Positions 49,179 to 62,239 of a stretch of 64,000 nucleotides of DNA are shown piece by piece; within the stretch, counting starts at the first letter, position 1, and each line of letters begins with the position of its first letter. Where the stretch lies: contig QPMI01000273.1 in the NCBI GenBank assembly GCA_004431415.1, forward strand, positions 1-64,000, in the 5' to 3' direction. The translations under genes were made by a program, and so were the position numbers. The notes under the pieces were generated by a model. That model saw nothing but the letters and a program-made list of their open reading frames with translations, did no database searches and was not told the DNA's origin. The DNA comes from Cyanophora paradoxa. Its lineage: Eukaryota > Glaucocystophyceae > Cyanophorales > Cyanophoraceae.

Positions 49179-49483
49179 GTCGCCGGCCCGTCGGACGTGG
49201 CCGGCAGCCACTGGGCCAGTAGCAGTCGGAGGCTATACCTAGCCCACTGGGCCAGTACAGAGTACGGAGTAATCATTTTGAATATCTACTCCCCCTGAAA
49301 TCATTAAATGACCTGAAATTTAGGCTGCATGCGCAATTCATCAGGACAATTTTCTGCAAGCTTTTTTTTGCAGGTTCGACGGCCAGCCGCTGAGCTGCAG
49401 TCGCGATCGAATACTAGTATACCGGTAATACCGGACTCTACTGGCTAGTCACTCTACTAGTACTACCGAGTAGTACCGACTAG

Positions 49484-49946
49484 GGCTGGGTTCAGTCACT
49501 GTCAGTCAAAGTCAGAGGGTCTGACTGACCCGACTGAGTCACCAAATTGGCCGACTGAGGTTCTCTCAGTCCCATACAAAACCCTGTTGGGAGCGTGCCC
49601 CCCTGTGGGCTTTTTCCATCTGAAGCTCGACGTGGATCGATCTAAAAAGGATCTTCTGTCGTCTTACCTCCAGAAAAACAACGTAATCTGAACGAAACCG
49701 CCCGCGCTAACGAGGCTAACGGGGGCCGAATTCCTTTCACCAGTGTTCTGAAGCTTTGCTCGCCTAATCACTCCCTACTGCCCGCGCACTGTGCTTGGCA
49801 ACTTCGATGGATCGCATCTGGATCATTTCCGGGTCATTTTCGTCTGTTTTTGCACGGTAGCCTGACTGAACCTTGGGTTGACTGATTCAGTCACAGTCAG
49901 GGGCGCTGAGCGACTGGGTCAGGGGTGGAGCCTGACTGAACCCAGC
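49484..49946. mobile_element. MITE-like element with 14-bp TIRs and 5-bp target duplication
   Basis: The left end GGCTGGGTTCAGTCA and the right end TGACTGAACCCAGC are inverted copies of GCTGGGTTCAGTCA. The 463-bp body is flanked on both sides by ACTAG (49479-49483 and 49947-49951), as expected of a target-site duplication. Internal words CAGTCA/TGACTG recur near both ends. No transposase ORF, so it is non-autonomous. Confidence 0.7.
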
Positions 49947-49951
49947 ACTAG

Positions 49952-50334
49952 TACCGACTCGCGACGCTACGAGTTCTGGCTCTATGGCGCAGTTTCCGCC
50001 ATACAAACTTTTTCCGAGTCAAGTCGATTGACTAAACTCGGCCGAGTTTTTAGACTGGGAACACCTTCCAACTTCCAAGTCAAATTAGTACTGCGCTGGC
50101 CCAGTGGGACCGTCGAGGTCCCCGTACTAATTCGACTTGAAAATGCCAGTGTTTTCCGATTGGGCACGTGCCGGTATATTTCACATGCTATATAAAAGCT
50201 GCTGTTGGCAGTTACTAGCCGGCAGTTACTAGGACTGTACCAGGAGGCTACTAGAACCTACCAGGTAGCTCCGGCGCCTGCCAATCTGGAGTTTGGCCCC
50301 AGTTCGCCAGGAAACTCCGCCTAAGGCCCATAAC
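49952..50334. other. Intergenic DNA, no gene seen
   Basis: Mixed composition with no recognisable motif. A pair of facing words (AAACTCGGCCGAGTTTTTAGA, split, around 50034) and repeated GGCAGTTACTAG (50206 and 50221) are the only structure noted. Confidence 0.4.
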
Positions 50335-50336
50335 TC

Positions 50337-50530
50337 GTAGCGCGAGTCGCGAGTCGCGAGTCGCGACTCAACGGCAGCCGCGGCGTCCGACGGTCCGGCC
50401 GGGTCCGCGTCGACGTCCGAGACGGTCCGACGTCGACTCGGCGAGTCGGCGAGTCGGTCCGAGTGGACCGAGTCGGTGACTGTCGGTCCGACGTCGACTC
50501 GGCGAGACGGTCCGCGTCGAGTCGCGCCGT
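50337..50530. repeat. GCGAGTC arrays and GTCCGACGTCGACTCGGCGAG repeats
   Basis: 50337-50371 is four copies of GCGAGTC. GTCCGACGTCGACTCGGCGA occurs at about 50425 and 50485. CGACG/CGTCG words give many small hairpins. Confidence 0.75.
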
Positions 50531-50763
50531 CGACTCGACGCGCGGCGACGCGGGCGGCGGGCCCGGGCCGCGCGGCCGGGCCCGCGCGCCGCCCGGCGCC
50601 CGCGGCCGCCGGCCCGGCGGACCGGCGATCACTGTACGCCGCGGTACGCCGCGGGCCGCGGCGGCCGCGCCCGCCGATCGCGACGTATCGATATCGCGTA
50701 CGCGTGCCCGTCGCGTGGCCCCAGCGGCGGCCAGCGCTAGCGCCGGGGAGTCAGCCGTCACCC

Positions 50764-51050
50764 GTGTAGCACGAAATTACCGCGGCATAAATTATAATTA
50801 ATTACCGCGTTATATAGACCCTGGCCTGAACGTGCACGTGGCCAAAATACCGCGGTACCAACTTTACCAAATTACCGCGTTATAAGATTTGGAGGCTTGT
50901 ATGGGGCGGTAATTGTAGGGGGGGTACTGTATGGAGCAACGTAGCAGCAGGTTATTACCGTGGTACCAAATTACCGCGGTACGTCACAATTTCGGCGCGC
51001 TAATTTTGTACCGCGGTAATTAAGTGAGCGCGGTATTATAGTGCCACACG
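50764..51050. repeat. AT/GC palindromic field of TTACCGCGGTA words
   Basis: At least eight copies of ATTACCGCG or TACCGCGGTA occur within 290 bp, in both orientations by palindromy, separated by A/T-rich spacers (AATTATAATTAATTACCGCG). No coding potential. The pattern looks like a protein-binding array or nested small elements. Confidence 0.7.
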
Positions 51051-51951
51051 GTAGTAGTACGTTCTGTGAGACTCTGACTCGGAGCTCGAGTCTCGAGTTC
51101 CGATCGCGACTCCTAGCTATAGGCTACCGGTATAGCTCGAGCTCTGAGCCTCTGACTCCTCCGAGTCTAAAGAGTTACTGCTAATGGCCACTTTTCTCGA
51201 TTGCAGTAAGCGATCGCTTCTGATTCGCCGTTTTCAGCAGTACCGACTACTACCGACTAGTACCGAGCACTCAGAGACTCTTTATAATTACAGAAGAACA
51301 CAATATTAATGCGCTCAATATTAATGCTTTTTTGGACTCGGATCCGGCCGAATGAATGCGTTTTGAAGCTTTTCTGCTGCGATACTATGATGTGGGGTAC
51401 ATTATTATTATACCGTACATACAGCCGGCCGTTCTTATTCACGCGCCCCAAAATTAATGCGTTTTGACGGCGCGGAAAACGCATCGAATTGGGGATGCAC
51501 TGCGCGCGCGGCATTAATATTATGCGTGCATTAATATTCTGTTATACGGTAGCTCGTAGTTGTACGGTACTATACACAGCTCGTTTTTTTTAGCAGTCGA
51601 CTCAACATGCCCGTTGCATGGGCAAGGGTAGCCGGCGATCGCGATAACTTTTCACCCGTCGCAGCACGGCTAGTCTCCTCGCAGAATGTTGTAGCCGGCA
51701 AGCTAGCGGGTAGAATGGTGCTAGCCCGGTCCCAGCCCAACCCAATACCCGAAGAGCGATTTCACTTTAACCGGATTTCAGCCGTGTTGGGTCGACCGGT
51801 AAAAAAAACGAGCTGTGATACGGTGTACTTCACCCACAAAAAACTGCCTGAGTCCACGCCGACTCCACGGTACCGGCCCGGCGGTAGTAACGGTGCTAGT
51901 ACTACCGCGGTAAACGGTAATTTCCGATCTAGTATTTTTCTGTTACACGGC
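51051..51951. other. Intergenic DNA with ATTAATGCG words, no gene supported
   Basis: ATTAATGCG or GCATTAAT recurs at about 51300-51540. The 160-codon frame starting at 51607 has no motif and runs across a TIR element, so I do not call it. Confidence 0.4.
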
Positions 51952-52136
51952 ACTGTAGGCGTAGTTTTATTGCCGTGGAGTCAATTTGCCGAATTCGACC
52001 GAAACCGGAATTGCCGTGGCAATAAATTGCCGAATTATCCTGCCGAATTGGCAAAACCACGTACCCCCATGCAATTGGCGTGGTGCTAGATTGCCGAATT
52101 CGGCTAAAAAAACGGCTAAAAAACTACGCCTACAGT
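51952..52136. mobile_element. Small 185-bp element with perfect 17-bp terminal inverted repeats
   Basis: The end ACTGTAGGCGTAGTTTT at 51952-51968 is the exact reverse complement of 52120-52136. The inside is built of GAATTCGGC/TTGCCGAATT words. The size and lack of an ORF fit a MITE or solo fold-back element; a target duplication is not clear. Confidence 0.65.
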
Positions 52137-52891
52137 ACTAGTGCCGGTAAACGTTTATAACAAGAAATTTTTCTGGGCTTGCCAGCCACTGGGCCAGTTG
52201 GCCCAGCGGCCCCGGGCCCCAGCCTGGCAGTGGGATTTTTGGGAAACTCCAGCCTCCAGCCTGGCAGTCACCAGCTGGCAGACTACCGTGTAATACTTAT
52301 TTACTGCGCCACAAATTACTGCGTTCCAAATTTGCTTTCATGCCTCATGCCTATCAGGGCATCTGCGAAATCATTGCCAATGATGCCATGATTCCCATGA
52401 AGGCCCATGGGCCATGGCCATGATATCGATATCCATGGCACCGGGCAGATCACTGAGTCAAGAGATGCTGTAAATTGGCTTCAGCTTAATTAGCCCAAAA
52501 TCTGAGATCAATTGCAAGGTCTGCAGGGCCAGTGCAGGCTGCACCTAGGCCTGTAAGGCTGTAACACAGGCTGTAGTACGGTTGTACCGTCACGGCGTTG
52601 TACGCGTACTGTCACAGTGTAAGCGGTCTGTACTCCAGCTCGGCGGCATCAGAGCCTAGTCCGACGGTCGCCGAGTCGACGCCGAGTCGCGATCGACGCC
52701 GAGTCGACGCCGACTTGACGAAGTTGACGCCCATCGCGAGTGCAGTGCACTGCAGCTCTAGATCTAGATCTGGCATGGGGCGCCGGCAGCCAGCTGCGCG
52801 CGAGGCTGCGAATCCTGCGATGGTCGACATATGCATGCACATATGCATGGCTAGACCTCGAAGCCGTGTCTTCATCGCAAGTGCGCGAGGC
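52137..52891. other. Intergenic and upstream DNA of the secreted-protein gene
   Basis: No gene seen. It contains nested CCATGG/CATATG/GATATC palindromes at 52386-52440 (GGGCCATGGCC and ATATCGATAT) and GAGTCGACGCCGAGTC repeats at 52670-52712. The promoter of the next gene must lie here but shows no TATA-like box that I trust. Confidence 0.4.
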
Positions 52892-55800
52892 ATGCTCTTT
52901 AGGGGAGCAATTTTACAGAGGCTCGCGACCGCCTTGGTCGTGGCGGTCTGCGTTGTCGCGGCCGTCGATGCGGCCGCAGTCCCAACATGCGGTGCGTCCG
53001 CTGCGCGCCTGCCGCAGTGCATATATATACGGCGCATTTACAATCGCGTATTCTCGATTCCGATCGCGCTCGAACATATATATGTGCGAATGAACGCGCT
53101 GCCGATCGTTAACGTCGCTGCAGGCGTTCGCTGGCCCAACATCGACAACATAGAGAACACGCGAGAACAGCCGCATTTCGTGCAAGTGAACCGCACCATT
53201 TATCTCTCAAACCCAATGACCGTAGGTCCGTTCCTCTCCCTCGCGCGGCCGCCCGCTGGCGCGCGCTTGTGATCGCGCGGCTATGTATATATAGCTACTA
53301 ATCGGAAAGCGCGAACCACTTTTCCCGCAGAATTCTGGTGCGCGCATGCGCATATGCATGCCGCCGTTCTAGATTTGGATCTGCTCCTCTGAAAACTTCA
53401 ACCGCGCGCACGCACGCGTAGGATGAAGGTTGCCGAGGCACCCTTTTCGGTCGCTTACACGGGGTGGTACTACCCAATCATGGACTTTGCCGTTCGGGAC
53501 GGTGTAGGGAAACCTGTTGCGGATGCTCCCGAGCTGGGCTTCATGCTCTACTATTACTGGGTGCGGTCATAATTGTTGAGTCGACATCGATATCGATTTC
53601 GCGAGCATCTGTGCGCGCGCATGCGCACATGGTGAGTCTAAACCAGAGCCCATGCCAGGTTCCGGGCCCCTCCCGTGATGGCAGTGAACCTTCGGTGCGT
53701 CGAGCTCGCCCGCTGTCCTACACGACCGCACGTGTCCCGCCTTCTAAATTCACGAGCAGAAACTCGGCTTAGGACTGCGCTCGACCCACGGGGACACTAC
53801 GGAACGCGATAATTCATACACCTGGGCAGCAGAGCTCGTATCCACCTACGCTGACGCCTTCCCCGTGCGCCCGCCGTCGTGCTATTCGTGATCGTGTCTG
53901 CGCATACGGGTACTAGGCAGCTCATGTTGCATCGCATATGATTGTGCATGTCATGCACAGGCCGACGTTTGGACTCACGTGAGAGCGCATTGCGCATTCA
54001 TGATTCACGGTTCCTGATTCGTGCAGCATACTCATCAATATCAATATATATCGACAGGTTGCAGTCGTCATCGGCAAGACGCAGGCGGGATCGGCCTATA
54101 CGTATGTCAATAATGATCGAGTGCTTACAACGGGATTCGGGGCGAGTGTAACCGCGTACCTTAACGCAAGCAAAGTCGCTTTTCCTGCCGATACGTGCGC
54201 TCTCATTTCGAATTCGACCTTTGAGTGTGAGCACCCGCGATCATTATCGTTTCTGAGACGATATCAGCGATCCGAATGTGCAGGATCCTCGAGGAGGCCT
54301 ATGGTATAAGGTAGGTCCATGTCTGATCATGATCATGAACAGCTGTTTATCATGATCATGAACAGCTGTTTAAACACTGTCTTCAAACTCGTCTTGCGCA
54401 TGCGTATGCGCGCATGCATTCTAACTACAAATTAAATCGGTGCTAGGACGTAAATAAATTTGGAACAGCCCCCGTGGAGCCGGTCGCCCGCGTCGTCAAC
54501 TACTTTGGCCGGACTACTCAGGTAGCGATTGCGTGATACATGTACACAAACACACTCGTCTACATGCAACTCTGAGTGCAGGTCGATGCGGGCGTGATAG
54601 ATAGCTACATGATGCCTGGGGCGGACGATCTCGAGCTCGCCGAGTGAGCAGAGAGTCTTCGAGCGCGGCAATTGGCCGATGCATATATGCTCGCATACTG
54701 AAACATAAAAATCATAACCAACGTCGTCTGCAGGTTCCGCGTCTGGAACACGAGCCTTCCAGAAGCTGACATCAAAAGCATTTACGAGACCGGCATGAAC
54801 TGCACGCTGTACCGAGCGTACCCCCTCACGATGTGGTTCAAATTCGACGACCCCCCGGTAATATATCATATTATATTATGCACACTTGATGCATCTGATC
54901 ACCGGCGCAAAACCAGGGCACAACGACCTTCACTGACGCTTCCGAGAATCGTTTTCCTGCGACGCTTAATGCCTCAGTCGGGTTTCAGTGCCTAGGCCGA
55001 CGCTACGAGTTCATCGGTCTCGAGTATTGCGCGGGGAAAGCGACGCCCACGCCTTCTCCAAGCATGACGTGAGCCTTTGAATTCTGCGCTGCTGCCCTGC
55101 GCGACCGCGGGTGCCTCGAGCTCGCGTCTGACGCCGGCGCCGGCGGCGGTCGCAGGCCGAGCGCGACGCCCTCGCCGAGCGCGACCCCGTCGCTGACCCC
55201 GACGCCCTCGCCGACCGCGAGCCCCACGCCCTCCGCCACGCCGACGGCGTCGCCGACCCCGGCCCCCTTCTTCCTCGCGGCCCCCGCGGACCCCGCGCTC
55301 GTCACTGCCTTCGTCAACCGGTGCGCTGCAGTTGCGAGAATCGCGCATTCCTCGAAATCTGAGATCGTGCAATCATTGAATATGCTGAAGTGAATTCTAG
55401 TACTAGCCGTGCTCCGCGAAATTAATCTCAATCCTCAAATCATGATCACGATCGCAGGCTTCAGATTCGCTTATTCATTCCCGCCGGCACTCCCAACGTC
55501 CCTGATTACCTACCGACGAAGTGCGATATTTCAATCTGCTCCGAGGCTCAATGATCTACCTGTCAACTTCACATTCCTGTTATCTGTCAGATGCGAGCTG
55601 TTCCGCATCAATGGAAGCGGGGGCGGCGACATCCTCGCGGGAACCCTCAACCGCCCCCAGTCTCCAGCCGGCGTCTCCGCAGGAGGCCTCGCCGCCTACA
55701 CGGACTACAGCTTTTACGCAGTTTGCTCGAACGCGTACGGCATGGGCGCAAAGTCTAAGCTTGTCACTTTCCGGAGTGCGCTGGCCTTCTTGAAATTAAA

Positions 55801-58800
55801 CATGTACAGCTAGCTTGCTTCATGATCACATTAGCTATAGGTTGACAATTGCAATCTGCGCAGCCAGAGGACTCCTTGGAAAGGCGCCCTCGCCGGAACG
55901 GCTGGCGACCTCAATCGACTCCCGAAGCCGCGCGACCCTCACGCTGCGCATGTTTCCACCGAGCCCGTCTGGCGGCGGCTCTTTCAGCTGCGAGCTCATT
56001 GGTGGGCTGCCCCCTCCTGCGCACGGATTTCTGCAACACGCGCTTATTTTTCATTTAGAGCTGAATTCGGGAGCGACCGCATTACAAGTAGATTCCAGCA
56101 GATTCTCGGCCGGATACTTTGATACATCCTTCATGCTTCTTGGATTGAGACCCATGCTGATTGGGTGAGCGCGAAGATAGTGTAGTATATATTCTTAATT
56201 GTCGGCACTCAAAGAACATGTACACTCACTGCTCTCCATTCCAGAAACACATACCGCTTCCGGATGGATTGCTCGAACGACTTCGGTAGCGCTTCTGGCA
56301 ACGAGTTGACCGCTGCAGTCACAAGTCTGTTCTTCGATCGCGATGTCTCGAGTTTCGAAGCACTCACCTCGAGCTCTGCCCGCACCGTCGCCCTCGACCT
56401 CAGACCAGCCGTCTCCGCGCGAAGCTCCGGAGACTGTGACGGCCTATGCCTACGCCTCCACGGCGACACTGGCCTTCTACCCAAAGGGGCTGAGGCTGAC
56501 CTCCTGTCGGCTTATTGTCACCGACGTCGATGCAAGCAGTTCACAGGAGCTGAGATACCCTTCTTGTTTTGTCAACGTACAGTGCGTCCCTCCCCCTAGG
56601 CCTCACGGCGCTGATTTTAATTAAGTTTACTATATGCATATGCATATATATGCCCTCTCGTGTCGACGTCTGCGATTCTATCTTTAAGATTCGGAGCAAC
56701 GCAGAAAGAACCAGGCCTGTTTTAGGTCATCCGATCAGGCCGGCACAACCTGGACTATGCTACAATGGGATGTCAAAGGGCTGAAGATGGCTACGAAATA
56801 TTCTTTTGCGTGCGTGGGCTTATCATAGTATTTGAACTCGTTTCACTTGATCTTACCCGCGCCGTCCTATATGTGCGCATTCAGAATTTCGTGTGCGGTG
56901 CGCGGCGCACCTGTAAATTTAAAGGCTCATTCGTCAATGTTTCCGCTTATTGCGATGCGCATGCCTGCTGACGGGGGCTTTAATAGAATGAAGTCGGCTT
57001 CTCTCCCGGTAGCTAAGCTGTTTTATTGCCGAATAAATAGAGACCCGGTCGCTGTCATAATCAGTGACTGTCTTCGTGCTCTGCTCGGATCCGGACAGTT
57101 GAGAACAAATGGATGACTTGCACGGATCAGCGATTTGTTCCGATGTCGAAGCGCTCTCCGCCGTTTTACTATGGCAACTGGGTCGGAGTCAATCCCGACA
57201 CACTCCCCCCCTCAAAGTGCGGGCGGCAGCAGTTGTTCACGACGTACGGTGCGCGAGAATCTGCGGCCGCACGCGCCTTCCGGATCCGTCATGTTCTAAT
57301 GCGTTATTCGTAATTTGGCAGGCCCCGAATACTTCAAACCGCCCTACGAGCTCAAGCTTCTGCAAGCGGAGGCACAGTTTGTGCAAATCGGATTCAAAAT
57401 GGGGGTCCGTATACATTAATAATCACCTGCATTGCTTAGTATGTACGACTTCGATTGCAGTACCCTGGATGGTTCGAGGTGAACGAGAAATGTGAGATCA
57501 CGATTTGTATACTTGAATACTTGATAGCGTTGAATGCGAGCCTTAAGATTTTATTGAATGGCCATAGAGACGCCTCGCCATTGCGTCCTGATCGAGGGAT
57601 TGATTTTTCTCGCAGACGGCTGGTGCAGGATTGAAGCAAACGGCAACTATGCAGGTGCGTATACGTCCCTATCTCCAACCTTTCCGATAGAAAAAGTGAG
57701 GCACGTGATAGGCATTCTTCGGATCAACAACGATGTGGGAGACTTTTCGAACGAATACTTCAACAGTAAGCAGAGTTTCTTGCTGCTACATATAAAATGG
57801 CGGTTTTTCACCCTTGCATGTGCACAGAACCCGTCACTGGGTCGAGCTGGAAGGTTAACATCCCTCCTCCTTGGTGCATTGCCGTCGAACGCTAAATCAT
57901 GTACAATCGTCCCGAGTGTAGATTTCTACTATCCCAATTATCTTTGAGCTCCAACAAAACTCGGACTACGGTGCGGGAATTCTTGTGTTTTGTCCAAAAA
58001 TGATTTCATTGGGTCTCGATCGTCCAAACAGTGATCTCGATCTGGTGCGGACATGCACAAGGCGAGAGCCCGAAGGTCAACATCTCTGTTCGGACGAAGG
58101 CCTCTCGTAAGTTTCCTCCAGCCTTTTGCCAGCCCTCTCGATTTCAGCTTTTAATCATCCACCTACATGCACTTTCGGCATGCGCGCACAGCTGTCCTTT
58201 TGTGCGTAATCTGTTTCCTCATGTTGGGCCTGCAGTATGACATGTGTACATGCCGCTCTGACCTCCGATCATCCTGCAGAGACACTTCGAACCCTCTGCT
58301 TGCCGGCATGTCTCAAGACTCCACAGGTGAACTTCTCAATTTAATGCAAAAGTCTGCCTTCGACCCAATCTTCTCGTCTCGCAGGAGCCTTCAAAGCTGC
58401 TGAGCCTGCGTTGGCGCCTGCGGTAAGTTAAGTGGTGCCCCCGATGCATCAACCGCGATCTGCATTGCTCAAAGTTCGACAACTCACTCAAAATGCAAAC
58501 GTGAAACACAACGACATGCAGCCATGCAACATTACACTGTGCGCATGCGTGCAAATGAGCATGAATGACTTTAAATTTATAAATACATGTACGAGAAATT
58601 TGACTGGAGTCTTTCAGCGAGGCGTTGCGAGAGAACAACTGCGTGTGTAAGCACTCTCCAGTATTCTACGGAGTATTTATATGGCTCTCTGATTTATAAT
58701 CATGCTCCATTCTAATTGTTTGCGCTTTAAAAGGTGACATCTGCTTGACGGTCGAGCAAGCAGTGCAAATCTTCGCTTACAAAAGTGCGTGTTATCCTTG

Positions 58801-61800
58801 CATTTGGGTTTGATTGTATGATCTATAGATGTTTCAAGATCTAACACTTCCGTGCTGCATCGTTGCACGCGTACGGCAGTGCCGTTCAAGCAAGTCCTCG
58901 GGCTGGCGAGGCGCGAGCTGCTGCAGTCCACCCCCGGATCCACCGCGAGCGTCAGCACGACGAACTCCATCCGCCCCGCAACGGAAGGCTACGCACAGGA
59001 CAGCACGTGCGAAACAATGGACGATAAACGGTACGCGCGAAGGGCTCCGAGCACGATTGTATTTAGTACCATCTATATATACACACGTGTTTATTCACCT
59101 GCTCGCAATCGTTTACCCGCGGTCGTTCGAGCAGGAAAGGAATGGATGGGAATCAAATTCGTGTCTGCGTTGTTCGGTACATTATATATTTCATCGATAT
59201 CCGAACTATAGCTACGAATTTGAAGCTCGGGCTCGTCACAAGATATTAAACGTTGCTGCTGATGCATGCTCGTGTGCGCAGGGAAGCCCCTTCCCGCAGG
59301 GCGCTGCTTGCGACCGGGGGGACAATCGTGTCGGTGGACAGCACTTACATCTTCGCCGACAAGAACAAGCAGGTGGACTCGACGGGCGCCGTCACAGTTA
59401 GCATGCCGGTCAGCTGTGTTTAATTTGTTCGTGCGATCGCGACCGTGCCCGCAAGAGCTGCTGTTCGTGACGTTGCCTCCGTACGCGCGCGCCAGGCCTC
59501 GATGCCGGACGTCAACTACGGGGCGGCCGCTGCCGGCGGGTCGAGCACGCGGCGCGGGCGCCTGCTCCTGCAGCTGGCCGCCCAGGGCGTGCCCCTGTTC
59601 CCCATGAACGCCGGCCTCGGCGTGGCGCTGCAGGTGCGCACGCGCACGCCGTTCAACCGCGCACGCCCGCCGCGTCCCGCGGCCGCCGCGTACCGCCCGC
59701 GCGGGAGATCGTTTCTTGACTATACGCGGTGCGATTCCGCATGTACAACCATGCCAGGACACGAAGACAGGCGCGACGATGGTTCTTAACAATGTGCGTT
59801 TGTTTTCAATTTTGCATCGGAATTCGAAGCTTATATTAATAATTTATATAAGCACTATCTAGTACAAATAGTAGCATATATTTATAATACGCATGTTCTG
59901 ATTCGAATGTACGTGCTTACCGGAATCGGCAGGCGGTGTCCTTCCCCGCGCCCGACCCCGCGATGAGCACACCCGGATCGCCGCAAGTGCAGTCTGTGAC
60001 CTTCAGATCCGTGCTGGTTCGAATTCGTGTTTTTATTTCCGCAAGCGCTCTCAAGGCGACCTTATCTGAAGATTTGAGTGCCTTGCAGCTTCGTTTCACG
60101 AGCTCCGATAGTCAAGCGGTTGATCTAAAAACTCTGAAGGTGCATCCTGGCTCGCTGGAATTTTGACTGAAGCGCTCGTGTTAATCTATCCTGCTGACAC
60201 TCTCGCTCGCTCAAAGGCACTACCGGTTCAAAAGGCACGCGTAATTATGTTGCTCAAAATCAAAACCTTGAATTCAATGACGGCGATTAATTATAAATTT
60301 AAAATGCTTAAGCCTTAGAGATAGTTTGTCACAACGCGATTCATGCTCATCGTCTCCGCGCACAGTGTGGCGTGTACTCGACGTCAAACGACAAGGAAGG
60401 TGGGCTGTTGATCATGATGTTGCATGCAGCCAGCTGCAGCTGCGGCTGCGGCCGCGGGGCCATTTGTGAACGGCACTTTGCGCGCGCGCGCAGTCGCTGC
60501 GGTCCTCAACCCGCAGCCCCTCACGCAGCTCGAAGTGTTACTCGACAAGCTCGCTTCAAGCACGTTCTTCGAATACTACACAAAGGTCTCTCCTGTGTTT
60601 CGACCGCTAGCGCTGATAATCAGCGCGCAAGTGATCGCAATGTTCGTGCATGATCATCGATGCAGTGCGAGAACAAGTACGGCTCCTCGTCCACGTCTGC
60701 CCCAACAGGCGTCACCACGCGAGGTTCTTCGCTTGCGTCGGCACGGGCGCTCACTTGGAGTTTATTTATATGCGTGCTGCAGCGTTGACAGCGGCGCCTG
60801 CACTGGACAAAATCGCAAACTTCACTGCCGACGGAACTTTCCGCATGGTGGCTCCATGGCGTATCCGCTCTGCCGATCGCCAAGTCAACGTGCGCCAATA
60901 ACGACATTGACACGATTATATCATAATCGGGAATTACAATTGGCCGCGTTGCCGGCGTTAATATTGTCCAGAAATCTTATGATACTTCTTTTCTCAGGCT
61001 ACGATTCGGATCAACGGAACGTATGCGGAAGTCCCGCAGGTCAGTCTAGATCTACAGTTGCAACGCTCAGTCGCTGAGTATACGTGCAAGGACCGGCTGT
61101 AGTCAAATGCTGAATGCAATCGTGGTCGTGGTCGCCGGCCTTTGAACCGCGCGCGCAGGTGGATCTCGGGTTCTTCAACGGGGACGGCACCCCGAAAGCC
61201 GGCTCGTTCGCGTACCCCCTCGCGGTCGTCGTGGACCCCGCCCCCTCCGTGAACGAGACGGAAGGCACTTCGGTTGTCGGCTCTGAAATCATCATATGTG
61301 CGAACAGTTTCTTGCTTGGAGTTTCTTGCACATCGATTAGTATTCTGGGATCGCACCTCATGATCGCGCGATGGCGCAGACGTCCCTCTGGACCCGCCGG
61401 CGTCCCCCTCCCAGCGTCGCAACCGTCAGATTCTCTCCCCGAGCTCCACTTTCGACCTCCGGTTCCGGACGTCGGACGGCGGATACGTGCTTAGCAACGT
61501 GCGCCACCGACGCCCCCAATCCCTCCCCTCTTTGCACCGTGACTAGAAATCGACACTGTCGGTTTGAACCCGGCAGGCCGTGTCGTACAGTCAAGACCTG
61601 CGGGGAGTTGTCGTGCCGAGCCTCACGTCCGCCGCCTCCCCGGCAGTGGCGCGCGCTCCAAGCTGGGCCTCCTGCCTGGCCTCCAGCTGCTCAATGCTGC
61701 TGGCGCTGGCTGCATCTGTACTGCTGGCCTATTAGTGCAAGTACACGTAGCGGCATGATCTCGATCTTGTGATCGTGCATTCTGTGATTTCGTGTTTCGG

Positions 61801-61886
61801 ATTAATAAACTTAATAAACTCGAACAGCATGCTTTGCTCCAAATTAAACACCATGCATATGGCACCCAGTCGTCATGCATACAGCC
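52892..61886 (+). CDS. Secreted multidomain protein(s) with Ser/Thr/Pro linkers, many short exons
   Basis: Exon 1 (52892-52991) encodes a signal peptide (LATALVVAVCVVAAVDAAAV) and joins exon 2 (53124-53221, RWPNIDNIENTREQPHFVQV) in phase. Further clear exon segments: 53423-53560 (APFSVAYTGWYYPIMDFAVR), 53767-53868, 54060-54230 (VAVVIGKTQAGSAYTYVNND), 54735-54858 (RFRVWNTSLPEADIKSIYET), 54920-55065 (YEFIGLEYCAGKATPTPSPS), 55140-55320 (SATPSPSATPSLTPTPSPTA, a Ser/Thr/Pro linker), 55465-55790, 55900-56165, 56240-56330 (NTYRFRMDCSNDFGSASGNE, fibronectin-III-like), 57105-57245 (FYYGNWVGVNPDTLPPSKCG), 58870-59030, 59282-59410 (TIVSVDSTYIFADKNKQVDS), 59500-59632, 59936-60165, 60430-60640 and 61155-61270. 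Donors are mostly GTGCG or GTRNG. This looks like a large extracellular or surface protein, but it may be two or more genes. I could not trace every junction. Confidence 0.45.
54326..54371. repeat. Two 23-bp tandem copies of ATCATGATCATGAACAGCTGTTT
   Basis: An exact head-to-tail duplication in an apparent intron; the unit combines ATCATGAT-type and CAGCTG palindromes. (Unit described by its parts: ATCATGATCATGAA then CAGCTGTTT.). Confidence 0.85.
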
Positions 61887-62122
61887 GCGTGCCTTACAGG
61901 CCTAGGCCTATATATATAGCTAGAACATGCACTGAAGCAGCAGCCAGGTCCGCCGGGGGCGCCGACTTCGAATTCTTCGGCCTCGTCGCCAATCACTCTG
62001 AATTGCAAGTGCGCCGCCGATGCATATGGCGCGCCGGCCTCCGCCGCCCCCGCAGGCGCGGCGGCTGCGAATGCCGGCATCGGGTTTAAATTTTGTGAAA
62101 TCGTTACATCCGCGAGTTCGAG
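61887..62122. repeat. Direct repeat copy 1 (start of a 1,878-bp unit)
   Basis: 236 bp identical to 63765-64000, beginning GCGTGCCTTACAGGCCTAGG. It includes an exon-like segment GADFEFFGLVANHSELQ followed by a GTGCGCC donor. Because the second copy runs into the window edge, the true repeat is at least this long. Confidence 0.95.
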
Positions 62123-62239
62123 GAATTCGAAGGTGCTCGCCGCACCGCCCGTACGCGTCGGCCCTCGCGATCGATGTACGCGTTGCAGAAAATTACAACT
62201 TTCATGATCAGAAATTCACGAAATTGATTTCCGCCTGCG

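Noticed and set aside
51607-52089. 160-codon frame at 51607
   Set aside because: It runs into a TIR element and has no motif; treated as chance.
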